From Diacronema lutheri (lineage: Eukaryota > Haptophyta > Pavlovophyceae > Pavlovales > Pavlovaceae): 64,000 nt of DNA. The DNA lies in assembly GCA_019448385.1 (NCBI GenBank), contig JAGTXO010000031.1, positions 126,501 to 190,500 of the forward strand. Direction: 5' to 3'. Below the pieces are notes generated by a model. That model made no database searches and was not told the origin of the DNA. It saw nothing but the letters and a program-made list of their open reading frames with translations. Positions 27,882 to 37,983 of this stretch are shown in pieces. Position 1 is the stretch's first letter. Each line of letters begins with the position of its first letter. The translations under genes and the position numbers were made by a program.

Positions 27882-29646
27882 TCAAAAAGGCGGCTCCTCG
27901 CTCTCGCCGAGCACGTCCGACGCCTCGAGCATGGCCGTCGACGCCGCGTGCGCCATCGGCAGCTCGCTCTCCTCGACGGCGCGCGTACGCACGATCACCT
28001 CGTGCAGCGCGCACGCGAGGGTGTCGTGCACGGTGGGCGGGCGGTGCGCAAAGTGCGGCGGCGCGCGCGCGAGCCTGCTCTGCGTCGCGCAGTGCACCCA
28101 CACCCAGCCCAGCTCGCGGTGCACGTGCCGGTGCGTGAAGAGATGGCTGACCCACGTGTTCGGCTCAGCCTGCAGCCGTCTGCTCACGTCGAGCTTGTAC
28201 TGGAACCAGCGATGCGCGTCGTCCGGATGGACCGAGCACCCCGCCTCGCGCCCGAGGAAGTGCCACGCCTCGTATCCGCACAGATCGATCGTCGACGGTG
28301 ACGCATAGTGCACGCGACCGGCGAAGAGGCGACGCACGACGTCACCATCCTCACTCGGCGCGTCGCACGCGCGCGGATGGTCGAAGGTGAGCATTGGGCT
28401 GTCGCCGAGGGCGTGCGAGTGGACGCGCAGCAGCACGAGCACCTTTGGCACGGCGAGGGAGCCTTCGGCGCTCCCGTCCGTGTGCATCATCGCGTGACAC
28501 GTGGCGCTCATGTGCCGGCCATCGGCCGCGGCCGCCGTCAGGAGCACGACGCCACAGTCGAGCGCGAGGCGGGCGCGCGAGGCGAGGAGCTCGGACGCGA
28601 CCGACGCGAGCCGCGACTGCGAGTCCACCGAGAAGAGCTCGAGCAACGGCCGCGTGCCGAGCAGCCGATCGAGCGGCAAACCCACTGTGGAGTTCATGTT
28701 TGCAGACGTCCACCTCACGCGTAGCGACGAGGGTGGCAGCACGCCGCCAACGCCGGCGCGGGCGAGCGCGGACGGGTCAGCGAGCGCCTCGACACACACG
28801 AAGCCCGACGCCTTGCACAGCGAGACGCGGTCGAGCCACGCGGGCAGCAGGGAGCGCGCAGGCGCAATGCCGGCCGTCAGCGCGGGCGCGACGGACAGCG
28901 GCCGCCGCTTGCGACGACCGTCTTCGAGCGCGACTTCAAGCGAATCGAGCGCCGCCGACTCGCCCTCGTACCCGTGCACGACTGTGCGCACGCGCTGCCG
29001 CGCCGTGGGCATCACCGCATGCACGCTGTGCGCGCCGGCGCGCGGCACGGGCGCCATGGGAGGCGGTTGATTGCACAGGTCGACTTCGGCCGGAGCGTTG
29101 GCGGCGAACGCGTCGGCAAGCGCTTCGGCGATGGCTGCGGACGCGTCGGTCTGCTGCATCGCGATCTCGGCGAGCTCCGCCGCCGTCGGCGCGCGCGCCT
29201 TTGGCGGAGGCCCGGCGTGCGCATCGCCGGCGCCGCCCGCACCGCTGATTGTGCCGATGGTCTGCGCGACAAGCTCATCGTCGACGAGCAGCCGGAGCAT
29301 CTCGTCTAGGTCGGTCTGATCGATAAATTCCGCGGGCAGCAGCGCGGCAGTGCCGTCGTTCGCGTCGAGGCACGCCGAGTCGGTCGGCAGCCGCGTGACG
29401 TCACCGCCGAGTGTGTCCCCGACCGGGCCGTCCGCCGCCGAGCCGCCGCTGCCCGAGCCTTCGCGCGAGTGCGACGCCGCGTCGGCCGCGGCGAGCGAGG
29501 CGCCCATGTGACGCATGTCCATCGCGCCGTCCGACTGTTCCGAATCCGAGCGCCTGCCGCTCGCCGCGTCGGACGCGTTTCGCCACGGCAGGCCGCCGCC
29601 GACGCGTTCGCCGACGGGGCCCAGCGCCCTCGCTGCCGGCGTGCGC

Positions 29647-29677
<31 letters not shown>

Positions 29678-30137
29678 ACTCAGGCGGGCGGTGTGGCACC
29701 GCCGCGGCCATCGCCTCGCGCTTGCTCTTCGTTGGCCACTTGCTGCGGACGACGATCAGCGGCGAGAAGGCCGGCTCGACCGAGTCGTCGTCGAGCGCGC
29801 GCACGCGGATGCGGAAGGGAATGTCGGCGCCGTCGAACGCGGAGGAAAGGAGGTTGATGCGCGGGCGGAGTGTGGCGCCCGTCTGGCCGGCGCGTAGCAC
29901 GTAGCGCGTCACGCTCGAGAGCGGCGTCATCCCCTCGTCCGTGTGGCTCGCGAGCAGCGCACCGCCGTCGGTCACGAGCTCGGCAATGAGATCGAGCGAG
30001 CGCGCCATCGGCAGGTTGGCGTTAAGCGAGACGGCAACGCTGAGTTCGGCGCCCTTACGCACCACGTGCGGCTCGCCCGCGCTCGACAAAGCAACGGGCG
30101 AGACCGTGGTGTGCACGGCGACGTTGAAGGAGTTCAT
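27882..30137 (-). CDS. putative regulator with beta-rich N-domain and PAS-like C-domain
   Basis: 751 residues in one exon. Residues 20-130 form an ordered beta-rich domain (GAELSVAVSLNANLPMARSL, VTRYVLRAGQTGATLRPRIN, IPFRIRVRALDDD) ending FSPLIVVRSKWPTKSKRE, an arrangement I know from uncharacterised algal PAS-containing regulators but cannot name. A long acidic Gly/Ala linker follows, with an acidic amphipathic patch (FIDQTDLDEMLRLLVDDELV) that could be an activation domain, then a basic stretch (DGRRKRRPLS). Residues 465-735 are globular; VHYASPSTIDLCGYEAWHFL then GREAGCSVHPDDAHRWFQYK and ELGWVWVHCATQSRLA resemble a PAS fold. A TATAAA element lies 58 bp upstream of the ATG. Nuclear function is inference. 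Confidence 0.6.
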
Positions 30138-30194
30138 GCGCCCGACCTCCGCTGCTGCAGCTTTGCGGTCCGATCCGCGTCGAATTTCATTTCA

Positions 30195-30200
30195 TTTATA
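30195..30200 (-). promoter_or_regulatory. TATA-like box for the PAS-like gene
   Basis: The minus strand reads TATAAATG here, 58 bp upstream of the start codon at 30137, in an unusually AT-rich patch between two divergent genes (starts 88 bp apart). It is one of very few TATA-like sequences at a plausible distance in the window. Confidence 0.4.
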
Positions 30201-30225
30201 GTTTGCCTTTTGGCCGTTATCGACG

Positions 30226-33200
30226 ATGGCACCCAAGAAGAGGGTGCGTTTCGCCTGGGCCGCGGGTCCGGGGCGCAGTCGGCGCGCGACTGACTCGCGC
30301 GCGCTTTGCGTTGCGGCCTCTCGCGGCCGCTAGCCCGCCACGCCCTTGCCTCTCGCCGCCCCTCGCCCTCACCTTGGGCGCACGCGCCTCGCGCCGGCCC
30401 GCCGCGCTTCGCGCAGGTGGTCAAGCGGCCAGAGGTGGCCGAAGAGCCGGTCGAGGAGCCGGTCGAGCAGCCCGAGGGCAACCTGATCGTGCCCGGCAGT
30501 GAATGGGAGCCGGTGCGTTGCCGCGCCGTGCGCACGGCTTGCGCTCGTGCCGCGCCGCCAGGCGCCGAGCTGCGCCGGCGGGGCATCACGCTCGTCGTGC
30601 GCCGCGCCGCCTACCGCACGCACGCGCGCGCGCTCCGTGCGCGCCGACGCGCCGGCAATCGCGCGCGATCGTGCGTCGCGCAGGCCAAGCTGATCATCAA
30701 GCCGCCCGACCAGGTGCAGCGGCTGAGCGACAAGGACCTCGCTGAGGAGCACACGCGCGTGCTCAAGGCGGACAACCCCCAGGCGCCGAACAACCTCGCG
30801 CGCTTCAGCCACAAGGAGAAGACGTACAAGTTCGACCCGACGGTCGATCAGACGGCCATCGCGCTCTCGCTCGAGGGGTGCGCGCCGCGTGCCGCCGCGC
30901 GCGCCACCGCGCGCGTCAGGCGCCGCGCCGTGGCCACACGCGGCCTGAGTGCCGCATCGCCAGAATCACCGCGTGGGCGGTGGCGTGGCGCGCATGCCCC
31001 GCGAAGGTCGCGATGCGCGCGGGCGCGCGTTAGGCAGGCGCATGCCTGCACATCCGGACGCCCGCGCGACCGCACGCGCTCGCCCTCGCCGCCACCGTCC
31101 GCACGCGCGCATCGCCCACGCCGCCATGCGCACGGCCCGGCCTGCCGCCCACGCCGCCCCGCCCACCGCCTGCCCGCTCGCCGGTCGCCCGTCGATCAGG
31201 TTGCTGCTGCACGTCGAGTCGGACGACCTCAAGCGGCAAAAGCTGGCGGAGGAGATGGAGCGCGAGGCGCTTCTCAAAGAGGCCGAGCGCAAGAAGGCCG
31301 AGGGCATCGAGCTCGACGCTGACGATGCGCGCGGCCTGCGGAACCAATTCAATTTCTCAGAGCGAGCGTCGCAGACGCTCAATTCGGGCGTGCGCGAGCG
31401 GGGGACGATCACCGAGCCGCCCGCGTCGGTCGAGTGCGCGCTGCGCGGCGCGCGCGGCGTGCGCGTGGGCGCTGCGCGCCGCGGTCGTCTCCGGGCCGTC
31501 CCCGCGCACCGCCGCCTCCGCCGCCGGCGCCGAGCGCATCGCATCGCCTCGCGCCGCCTCGCGCGCCGACGTCGTGCGCGCGCGCGCGCGCAGGTACGCG
31601 GCACTCGCGACGCAGTGGGAGATCTACGACTCGTACATGGACGACCAGGAGCGGCAGCGCCAGGCCAAGGAGAAGGGCAAGGCGAAGAAGGGCGCGGAGG
31701 ACAAGGCGGACGGCTCGCAGCATGGCGGCGCGTCTGTGGTCGACGACATCGTCCACTCGGAGGGCGTCGGCCATGCTGCCAAGATCTTGGAACGGATGGC
31801 CAACCAGAACGCGTTCGACGACATCACGCAGGACTACAAGTATTGGGAGGACGCCTCCGACGCGTACCGCGATGGCGAGGGCACTCTGCTCCCACTGTGG
31901 AAGTTCCAGTCAGACAAGTCCAAGCGCAAGCACGTCACCTCCATCAAGTGGAACCCGTCGTGCGCGCGCGCCGCGGCGCAGCGCGGCTTCCATCCAGCCG
32001 TCGCGACTCGCCGCGCCCGCCGCTCAGCCCCTGCCCCCCCCCCCCCCCCTGCCCCCCGTTGCGACAGTTACGACGACATGTTCGCCGTCGGTTACGGCTC
32101 GTACGACTTTATGAAGCAGGGCTCGGGGCTGATCTGCGGGTTCTCGCTCAAGAACCCGTCGTACCCGGAGTTCACCTTCACCACCGAGACGGGCGTCATG
32201 TGCCTAGACTGGCACCCGACGCACAACGCGCTCCTCTGCGTCGGGCTCTACGACGGCACTGTCTGCGTCTTCGACGTCCACCAGGCGCGCAATTTGCCCA
32301 TCTTCACATCGACTGTGGGTCGCACGATGCGCCGCGCCGCGCAGCCCGTTGTGCCCATCCGCCGTTGCCCGCCTCGCCTCGCCTGGCACCGCCTCCCGGC
32401 CGTCGCTGACCGCCGGCGCGCGCCCGCTCGTCCTCGCCGCCGTGCGGCGCGTCGCGTCAGGTCAAGTCGGGTAAGCACACGGACCCGGTGTGGGAGGTGA
32501 GCTGGCAAGAGGAGGACCTCGCGAAGAACCTCAACTTCTTCTCCATCTCGTCCGACGGGCGCGTCACCCTCTGGACGCTCGGGAAGAGCAACCTCGAGTT
32601 CTCGGACGTGATGCAGCTCAAGCTCGCGAGCACGGGCGTCGAGGCGCAGAGCGAGGACGAGGCATCGCTGTGCGGCCTGGCGGGAGGGTGCTGCTTTGAT
32701 TTCAACAAGCAGTCGGAGCACCTCTTTGTCGTGGGTACAGAGGAGGGCAAGATCCACAAGTGCTCCAAGGCGTACAACTCGCAATACCTCGAAACGTACG
32801 ATTCGCACCAAATGGCCGTCTACACGCTGCGCTGGAACGCCTTCCACCCGCACGTCTTCATCTCGTGCTCGGCAGACTGGACGGTCAAGGTGTGGGACCA
32901 CCGCGCAAAGCACCCGCGCATGTCGTACGATCTCAACAACCAGGTTGGCGACGTCGCGTGGACGCCATGGTCATCGACCACGTTTGCTGCATGCACTGCC
33001 GACGGCAAGGTGCGCGCAGCACCGCGCGGCCGCGTCTCGCCGCGCGACCGCGCGCGCGACCGCCGGTCGGCTGAGCGGCCGCGCGCCTTTGTGCAAGCGG
33101 CGCCTTCCCCGTCCGCCAGGTGCACGTCTTCGACCTGCACGAGAACAAGAACGAGGCCATGTGTGAGCAGAAGGTGGTGCGCAAGGCCAAGCTGACCAAG

Positions 33201-33534
33201 CTCGCTTTTAGTATCAACCCAAAGACGCCGTGTTTGCTCGTTGGGGACGACCACGGCTGCGTCTCGTCGCTCAAGCTCTCGCCAAACATGCGCTGGAACG
33301 CAGGCACGCGCGCTCGGCCGCGAGATTGAGCGCAAGGCCAAGGAGGCCGAGGAAGCCGCTGCCACGGGCGGGCGGCCATCGCACAGGGCGCCCGCGAAAA
33401 AGGCGGATGCAGAGGGCGGCTCGAAAAAGTCGCCTGCCGAGCTTGAGGTCGAGAAGCTCGACAAGATCCTCGAGGTCGCTGCAAAGACGGGCGAGTTCAA
33501 CTACGCGGCAGACGCGGCCAAAGCCGACGAGTAG
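30226..33534 (+). CDS. DNAI1: axonemal outer-arm dynein intermediate chain 1
   Basis: Eight exons fit by frame and homology: 30226-30243, 30417-30512, 30684-30877, 31200-31424, 31594-31959, 32068-32314, 32461-33009 and 33120-33534. About 702 residues (human DNAI1 has 699). Family signatures include LIIKPPDQVQRLSDKDLAEE, ILERMANQNAFDDITQDYKY, GTLLPLWKFQSDKSKRKHVT and SYDDMFAVGYGSYDFMKQ, then WD40 repeats (VMCLDWHPTHNALLCVGLYD, FISCSADWTVKVWDH). It is the ODA9/IC78 counterpart, holding outer dynein arms in the axoneme. The last exon is 415 nt, one base more than a multiple of three: SLKLSPNMR is in one frame and the conserved end (VEKLDKILEVAAKTGEFNYA) in another, shifting near 33,290-33,330. 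Either one base is wrong in the assembly, the gene is truncated at 33,329, or a tiny intron exists. Confidence 0.92.
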
Positions 33535-33561
33535 GGCCCCGCGCTGACGTGCCCGCGAGAG

Positions 33562-33879
33562 CCGGCCATGTATTTTGGGCCCGTCTTGTGACTCCGTCAC
33601 ACACGCACGGACGCGCCCTTCGGCCTAGAGTGCCGGGCTACCGCGAAGCACAGTCGTCCAGAGCAGCGCGCCGTCGGTCTGCACGTGCACCTCGCGGCCG
33701 ACCACCTCGTTGGACGTGCTCCGGCCATGTATTTTGGGCCCGTCTTGTGACTGCGTCACACACGCACGGACGCGCCCTTCGGCCTAGAGTGCCGGGCTAC
33801 CGCGAAGCACAGTCGTCCAGAGCAGCGCGCCGTCGGTCTGCACGTGCACCTCGCGGCCGACCACCTCGTTGGACGTGCT
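33562..33879. repeat. 159-bp tandem duplication covering the TPK 3' end
   Basis: Unit 1 (33562-33720) and unit 2 (33721-33879) both start CCGGCCATGTATTTTGGGCC and end TTGGACGTGCT; they differ at about one base. Unit 2 contains the last 32 codons and stop of the thiamin pyrophosphokinase gene; unit 1 repeats them downstream of the stop as a dead copy. The near identity implies a recent event or an assembly artefact. Confidence 0.9.
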
Positions 33880-34593
33880 CACCATCCCGCCGAACGCGAG
33901 CGGCTGATCGCACAAGTTCCAGCGCAGGCCTGATGTGCGCACGCTCGCGCACGGCGCGCCGAGCGGCACAAGCCCGCACACGGCGCTCTCCACCTCGGCG
34001 TTCGGCTCGATCGTGTGCTCGCCCGGCGCGAGCAGGAACGCGGCCGAGTGCTCCGAGAGGAGGAGCAGCTGCGCGAACGCGCCCTGCCAGCGGAAGAGCA
34101 TGTTCAGGTTGGCCATCTGCTGGTCGAGCCGGCCGCCGAATGCGCCCAGCACGACGACCGTCATCCGCTCGGCGCCCGGCAGAGCGCGCGCCTGCTCGGC
34201 CTGCTCGTCGCGCAGCGCCATGAGGCACTTGTCAAGGTCGTGGTGGTCCTCGTCCGTGTCCTGCTCGATCCGCACGCCGCGCTCGGCGTAAAAGGCGCGC
34301 ACGTCGGTGCGGAGCGAGTCGAGGTCCCCTTTGATCAGGTCGGGCACGAAGGCCGCCCTCCGCTCGTTGGTGCGCAGCCCGTCGTGCAGCCGGTTCGCAG
34401 CGCCGTCCGCGCACACGCGCACGCGCGCGCACCGCCACGCGCGCTCAAAGATCGAGTCGGGCGCGGCGGAGCCGGCTTGCGCGCCCTCCGAGTTGAGGAA
34501 GACAAGCGCGACGTGCGGCAGCGACGTGCGCGAGCTGAGGAAGGCCGTGGAGTGCACCGCGCGCATGGACGTCTTCAGCAAGATCGCGCGCAT
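33784..34593 (-). CDS. TPK1: thiamin pyrophosphokinase
   Basis: 269 residues, the usual eukaryotic length. Motifs run in the family order: CADGAANRLHDGL, PDLIKGDLDSLRTDV, IEQDTDEDHHDLDKCL (the D-x-T-D-x-D-K active-site region), VVVLGAFGGRLDQQMANLNM, and the C-terminal thiamin-binding barrel (CGLVPLGAPC, GLRWNLCDQPLAFGGMVSTS). It transfers pyrophosphate from ATP to thiamin to make the cofactor ThDP in the cytosol. The chosen ATG at 34593 leaves a short leader; MRAVHSTAFLSS nine codons later is an alternative. The gene lies 45 bp from the divergent parvulin-rhodanese ATG. Its last codons are tandemly duplicated (33562-33879). Confidence 0.93.
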   Translation of the reverse strand: MRAILLKTSMRAVHSTAFLSSRTSLPHVALVFLNSEGAQAGSAAPDSIFERAWRCARVRVCADGAANRLHDGLRTNERRAAFVPDLIKGDLDSLRTDVRAFYAERGVRIEQDTDEDHHDLDKCLMALRDEQAEQARALPGAERMTVVVLGAFGGRLDQQMANLNMLFRWQGAFAQLLLLSEHSAAFLLAPGEHTIEPNAEVESAVCGLVPLGAPCASVRTSGLRWNLCDQPLAFGGMVSTSNEVVGREVHVQTDGALLWTTVLRGSPAL

Positions 34594-34638
34594 GCCGCCA
34601 TCGCTGGGGGCGCGCGGTCGAGACTCGAACGAGGGCTC

Positions 34639-35454
34639 ATGGCTCCCCTGCGGGTGCTCGCGCTCGTCGTCGGGTTGTTCGGGCTCGCGCGCGCGTCGGC
34701 GACGGCGCGCGTCGCCTCGCGCCCGGCGTCGCGGCTCGCGCGCTCGGCCGTGCTCGCCTCGGCGCAGGGCGCGACCGAGACGGCGCGCCCCAATCAGGCG
34801 CGCGCCGCGCACATACTCGTCGACACGGAGGAGCTCGCCGATGCGATCCGCGCGCAGGTCGAAGGCGGCATGTCGTTCGGCGACATCGCCAAGACGGTGA
34901 GCCTGTGCACAAGCCGCTCGCGCGGTGGCAATCTTGGCTGGTTCTCCGCCGGCATGATGACCCCGGACTTTGAGCGCGCGTGCTTCGACGCGACGCCCGG
35001 CTCGCTCGTCAAGGTGCAGAGCGAGTTTGGCTGGCACTTGATACACGTGGAGGAGACGCGCGCGGCGCCGACGGACGTGAGCCCGGCCGAGCTCAAGCGG
35101 CGGATCGATGCCAACGACGTGCACGGCGTCCAGTTTGTCGACGTGCGCAGCGCCGACGAGGTGTCGCGCGCGAGCATCCCGGGCGTGCAGTGGGTGAACC
35201 TGCCGTTCAACGAGTACTCCGAGTGGGGCGACAAGGTGGCGGCGGGCGAACTGCTCGAGCACGAAAAGGAGACGATTGTCATCTGCCACCACGGCATGCG
35301 CTCCAGCCGCACCGCGCAGTTCATGCTTCAGAATGGCTTCCGCTCTGTCGTGTCGCTTCTCGGCGGAATCGACGCTTACGCCGCCGAGGCCGACCCGGCG
35401 GTGGGCCGATACCAAAACGAGATGAAGGGCGAGGAGTGCTCAAGCTGTGGCTGA
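34639..35454 (+). CDS. PpiC-type prolyl isomerase - rhodanese fusion, plastid-type
   Basis: 271 residues. The leader MAPLRVLALVVGLFGLARAS followed by Arg/Ser/Ala-rich sequence fits a signal plus transit peptide. Residues 53-140 are a parvulin domain (RAAHILVDTEELADAIRAQV, GGNLGWFSAGMMTPDFERAC, SEFGWHLIHVEE). Residues 150-255 are a rhodanese domain with Cys216 in ICHHGMRSSRTAQFM and the closing VVSLLGGIDAYAAEADP. The same order occurs in the plant chloroplast parvulin-rhodanese protein, so a stromal folding or sulfur-transfer role is likely. CSSC near the C-terminus (EECSSCG) could be redox active; that is inference. The start is the first ATG and gives the targeting leader. Confidence 0.88.
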   Translation: MAPLRVLALVVGLFGLARASATARVASRPASRLARSAVLASAQGATETARPNQARAAHILVDTEELADAIRAQVEGGMSFGDIAKTVSLCTSRSRGGNLGWFSAGMMTPDFERACFDATPGSLVKVQSEFGWHLIHVEETRAAPTDVSPAELKRRIDANDVHGVQFVDVRSADEVSRASIPGVQWVNLPFNEYSEWGDKVAAGELLEHEKETIVICHHGMRSSRTAQFMLQNGFRSVVSLLGGIDAYAAEADPAVGRYQNEMKGEECSSCG

Positions 35455-35496
35455 GGCACGGCGCGCCGGCGCGCGTGCGCGCGCTCTCAGGCGAGT

Positions 35497-37851
35497 TCAC
35501 GTGTATCTGCCCCACGCCTTGCCCGACTTCCACAGCCCGTCAGTCGCGTACTCGTCCTTGAAGAGGGGACTCTTGAACCAGGCGACAAACTTGCGCAGGC
35601 CCTCGTTCAGGGAGGTTGTCGGCTTGTAGCCGAGGAGCCGGCGTGCACGCTCGACGTCCGCGTGCGTCGAGAGGACCTGTGCGCGCGCGCGTGGCGCGGG
35701 CGCGCGCGTGAGAGCACTCAAGCATACGCACGCTCGAGAGAGAAAGAGAGGGAGAGGGTGGGTGGGGTGAGAGCACTCCAGCATGCGCACGCTCGAGAGA
35801 GAAAGAGAGGGAGAGGGTGGGTGGGGTGAGAGCACTCCAGCATGCGCACGCTCGAGAGAGAAAGAGAGGGAGAGCGTGGGTGGGGTGAGAGCACTCCAGC
35901 ATGCGCACGCTCGAGAGAGAAAGAGACGGAGAGGGTGGGTGGGGTGCGAGGCCGCGGCACGGCGCGGCGCGGCACGCACGTCTCCGGGCGCCATGTCTGT
36001 GTAGTTGAGCTTTGCAACGACGCCAAGCTCCTTCTCGAGCGTCTTGATGAAATCGAGCAGGCCCACCGGCTCATTGTTGCCGAGATTGAAAATCTCGTAC
36101 CGGCGCGTGCGCAGCGCCATCGCGCCGACGATGCCCGTCACGATGTCGTCAATGTATGTGAAGTCGCGCCGTGGCTTGCCGTGGCCGTACACCTGGTGCG
36201 TGGGGAGGGAGGGGGCGACGGGTGAGCATGAGCGCGGGAGGGAGTGAGGGGGAGGGGGCGGGGAGGGAGGGGGCGACGGGTGAACATGAGCGAGCGCGGG
36301 AGGGAGGGCGCGGTGCGGACGGGGCGCGCGCGGCGTGCAGCTCGCGGCGGCGCGCGCCGCTGCGCTGTCGGCTGCGCGCACCTGAATGGGCAGCCCGTGC
36401 ACCATCCTGTGTGCGAATGAGAAGTAGGCCATGTCTGGCCTGCCCCATGGCCCATAGACAGTGAAGAAGCGTAGGCCAGCGCACGAGATGTTGTACAACT
36501 GGTGGTAGACCAGCGCAAACGCCTCGTTGGACTGGAGGGGTGCGAGGGAAAAGGGGAAGCGGGGGAAGGGGAAAAGCGGTTGGTCAGGGACGAGACCGAG
36601 GAAAAGAAGAACAAAAAAGGAGGAGGAGGAGGAGGGGGGGGGGGGGGGGGGGGGCAGGCATCGAGGGATCGGCGTGGAGCAGCGCGGGCGGACGGGCGAG
36701 GGCGCGCGCCGGGCCGGGGGCTAGGGGTCGGGAGCGGACGCAAGGCACCACCTTCTTAGTCGCAGCGTAGAGCGAGTTGGGCGTGTCGACGCGCGAGCGC
36801 TCGGAGAAGGGCGAGAGCTTGTTCGAGCCGTACACCGACGACGAAGATGCGTAGACGAGCCGGGTTGACGGGTGCAGGCGCACCGCCTCGAGCAGCTCGG
36901 TGAAGCACTTGACGTTTGCGCGCACGTAGGCCATCGGCTGCTGCAGCGAGTAGCGCACACCCGCCTGCGCGGCCAAATTGACCGCGTGACTGAATCGGTG
37001 CTTTTCAAAAAGCGAGCGGAGAGCGGCGCCATCGCACAGGTCACCGTCTATGATCTCGATGCGCGAGCCGTACTGCACGCCACGGCAGCGCGCGGGTCGG
37101 AACCGAAGCGAGTGGGCGGTGGGCGGTGGGCGGCGGTGGGGCGCGCGCACGCGGCGGACGCGCCGGCGCACACCGCGCGGACACCGCGCGGCGCGCTCGC
37201 CACTGCCGGCGCGTGCTGGCGGTTAGCCGGGCGCTCACCTTGCCCTGCAGCTGCGTGGCGCGGTCGCGCTTGAGCTGCGACGAGTAGTACGGGTTGAAGT
37301 CGTCGAGCACGACGACCTGATGCCCCTCAGACGCGAGCCGCTGGCTGAGGTGGAAGCCGACGAACCCGGCGCCTGCGCCGCGGCGCGCACGCGCGCGGGG
37401 CCGCGCGGTCGCGGCCACGTGGGCGACGCGCGGCGAGAGCGCGACAGACCGGAGGGTGGCGCGCGACAGCGCACGCGGCGCGCCTCGCGCCGGCGCAGAG
37501 GCGGTGCGCACTGCGCCGGCACGGCCCCGACCAGCGTCGCGCGCGCGGCGCGCGCGCACCTCCGGTCACGAGGATCGGCCCCGCGCCGCGCTCGAGCCGA
37601 AGCGGCGCGGTGCGCGCCTCCGAGAGAGGCGGGAGCGGCCCAATCGCCGCGTGGATGGTTGGGTCGGTCGGCCGCGCCTCCGCGCCCATGACCGACGGGG
37701 AGCTGAGGTACTTTGCGGCGAGGAGCACGCTGAGCATCACGCCGCCCGCGAGCACGACCGAGCCGGTCGTGCCGCGCGTGCCGTGCGCCGCGGCGCGCGG
37801 GCTGCCGCCGGTGAGCGGCGTGCGCTCCGACGCCTCGTCCACCTCGCTCAT
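35497..37851 (-). CDS. UDP-glucuronate 4-epimerase, type II membrane
   Basis: Six exons in frame: 37851-37560, 37372-37239, 37072-36752, 36531-36382, 36192-35980 and 35676-35497; 429 residues, as in plant GAE enzymes. The N-terminus (MSEVDEASERTPLTGG) is cytosolic and is followed by one membrane span (GSVVLAGGVMLSVLLAAKYL). The SDR core has the NAD loop ILVTGGAGFVGFH, the YASSSSVYG strand, the active-site pair in NSLYAATKK, and GLRFFTVYGPWGRPDMAYF. The conserved end is VERARRLLGYKPTTSLNEGL. The enzyme interconverts UDP-glucuronate and UDP-galacturonate in the Golgi for acidic wall or scale polysaccharides, which fits the nearby sulfotransferase only loosely. Donors include GTGCGC, GTGAGC, GTGGTG and GTGCGT. 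Introns carry a G run (about 36,637-36,655) and minisatellites. Confidence 0.93.
35714..35949. repeat. 59-bp minisatellite, four copies, in the last epimerase intron
   Basis: Four units of 59 bp, each starting GCACTC and containing GAGAGAGAAAGAGAGGGAGA, differ at a few positions. They lie wholly within intron 35677-35979; on the transcribed strand they are CT-rich and sit just upstream of the acceptor, so they act as an extended pyrimidine tract. The previous intron (36193-36381) has related shorter GGGAGGGAGG repeats. Confidence 0.85.
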
Positions 37852-37983
37852 CGCGCGGCGCGCGCGCCTCCTCGCGCCCGTTGTGGCCACCGACGGCCAC
37901 CCGGCGCGGTCCGCACCGAGCGCTCGACGCTCAAAACTTTCGGGCGTTGCACGGCGGAAGGCGCAGCACCGGGAAGGCTCGCG

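Noticed and set aside
33285-33330. A normal spliced intron to explain the DNAI1 frame change
   Set aside because: No GT donor lies between the conserved SLKLSPNMR and the resumed frame, and the gap is too short for the intron sizes seen here.
37456-37983. Upstream extension of the At5g03900-like frame
   Set aside because: Antisense to the first epimerase exon; the ATG at 37,984 gives a clean signal and transit peptide.
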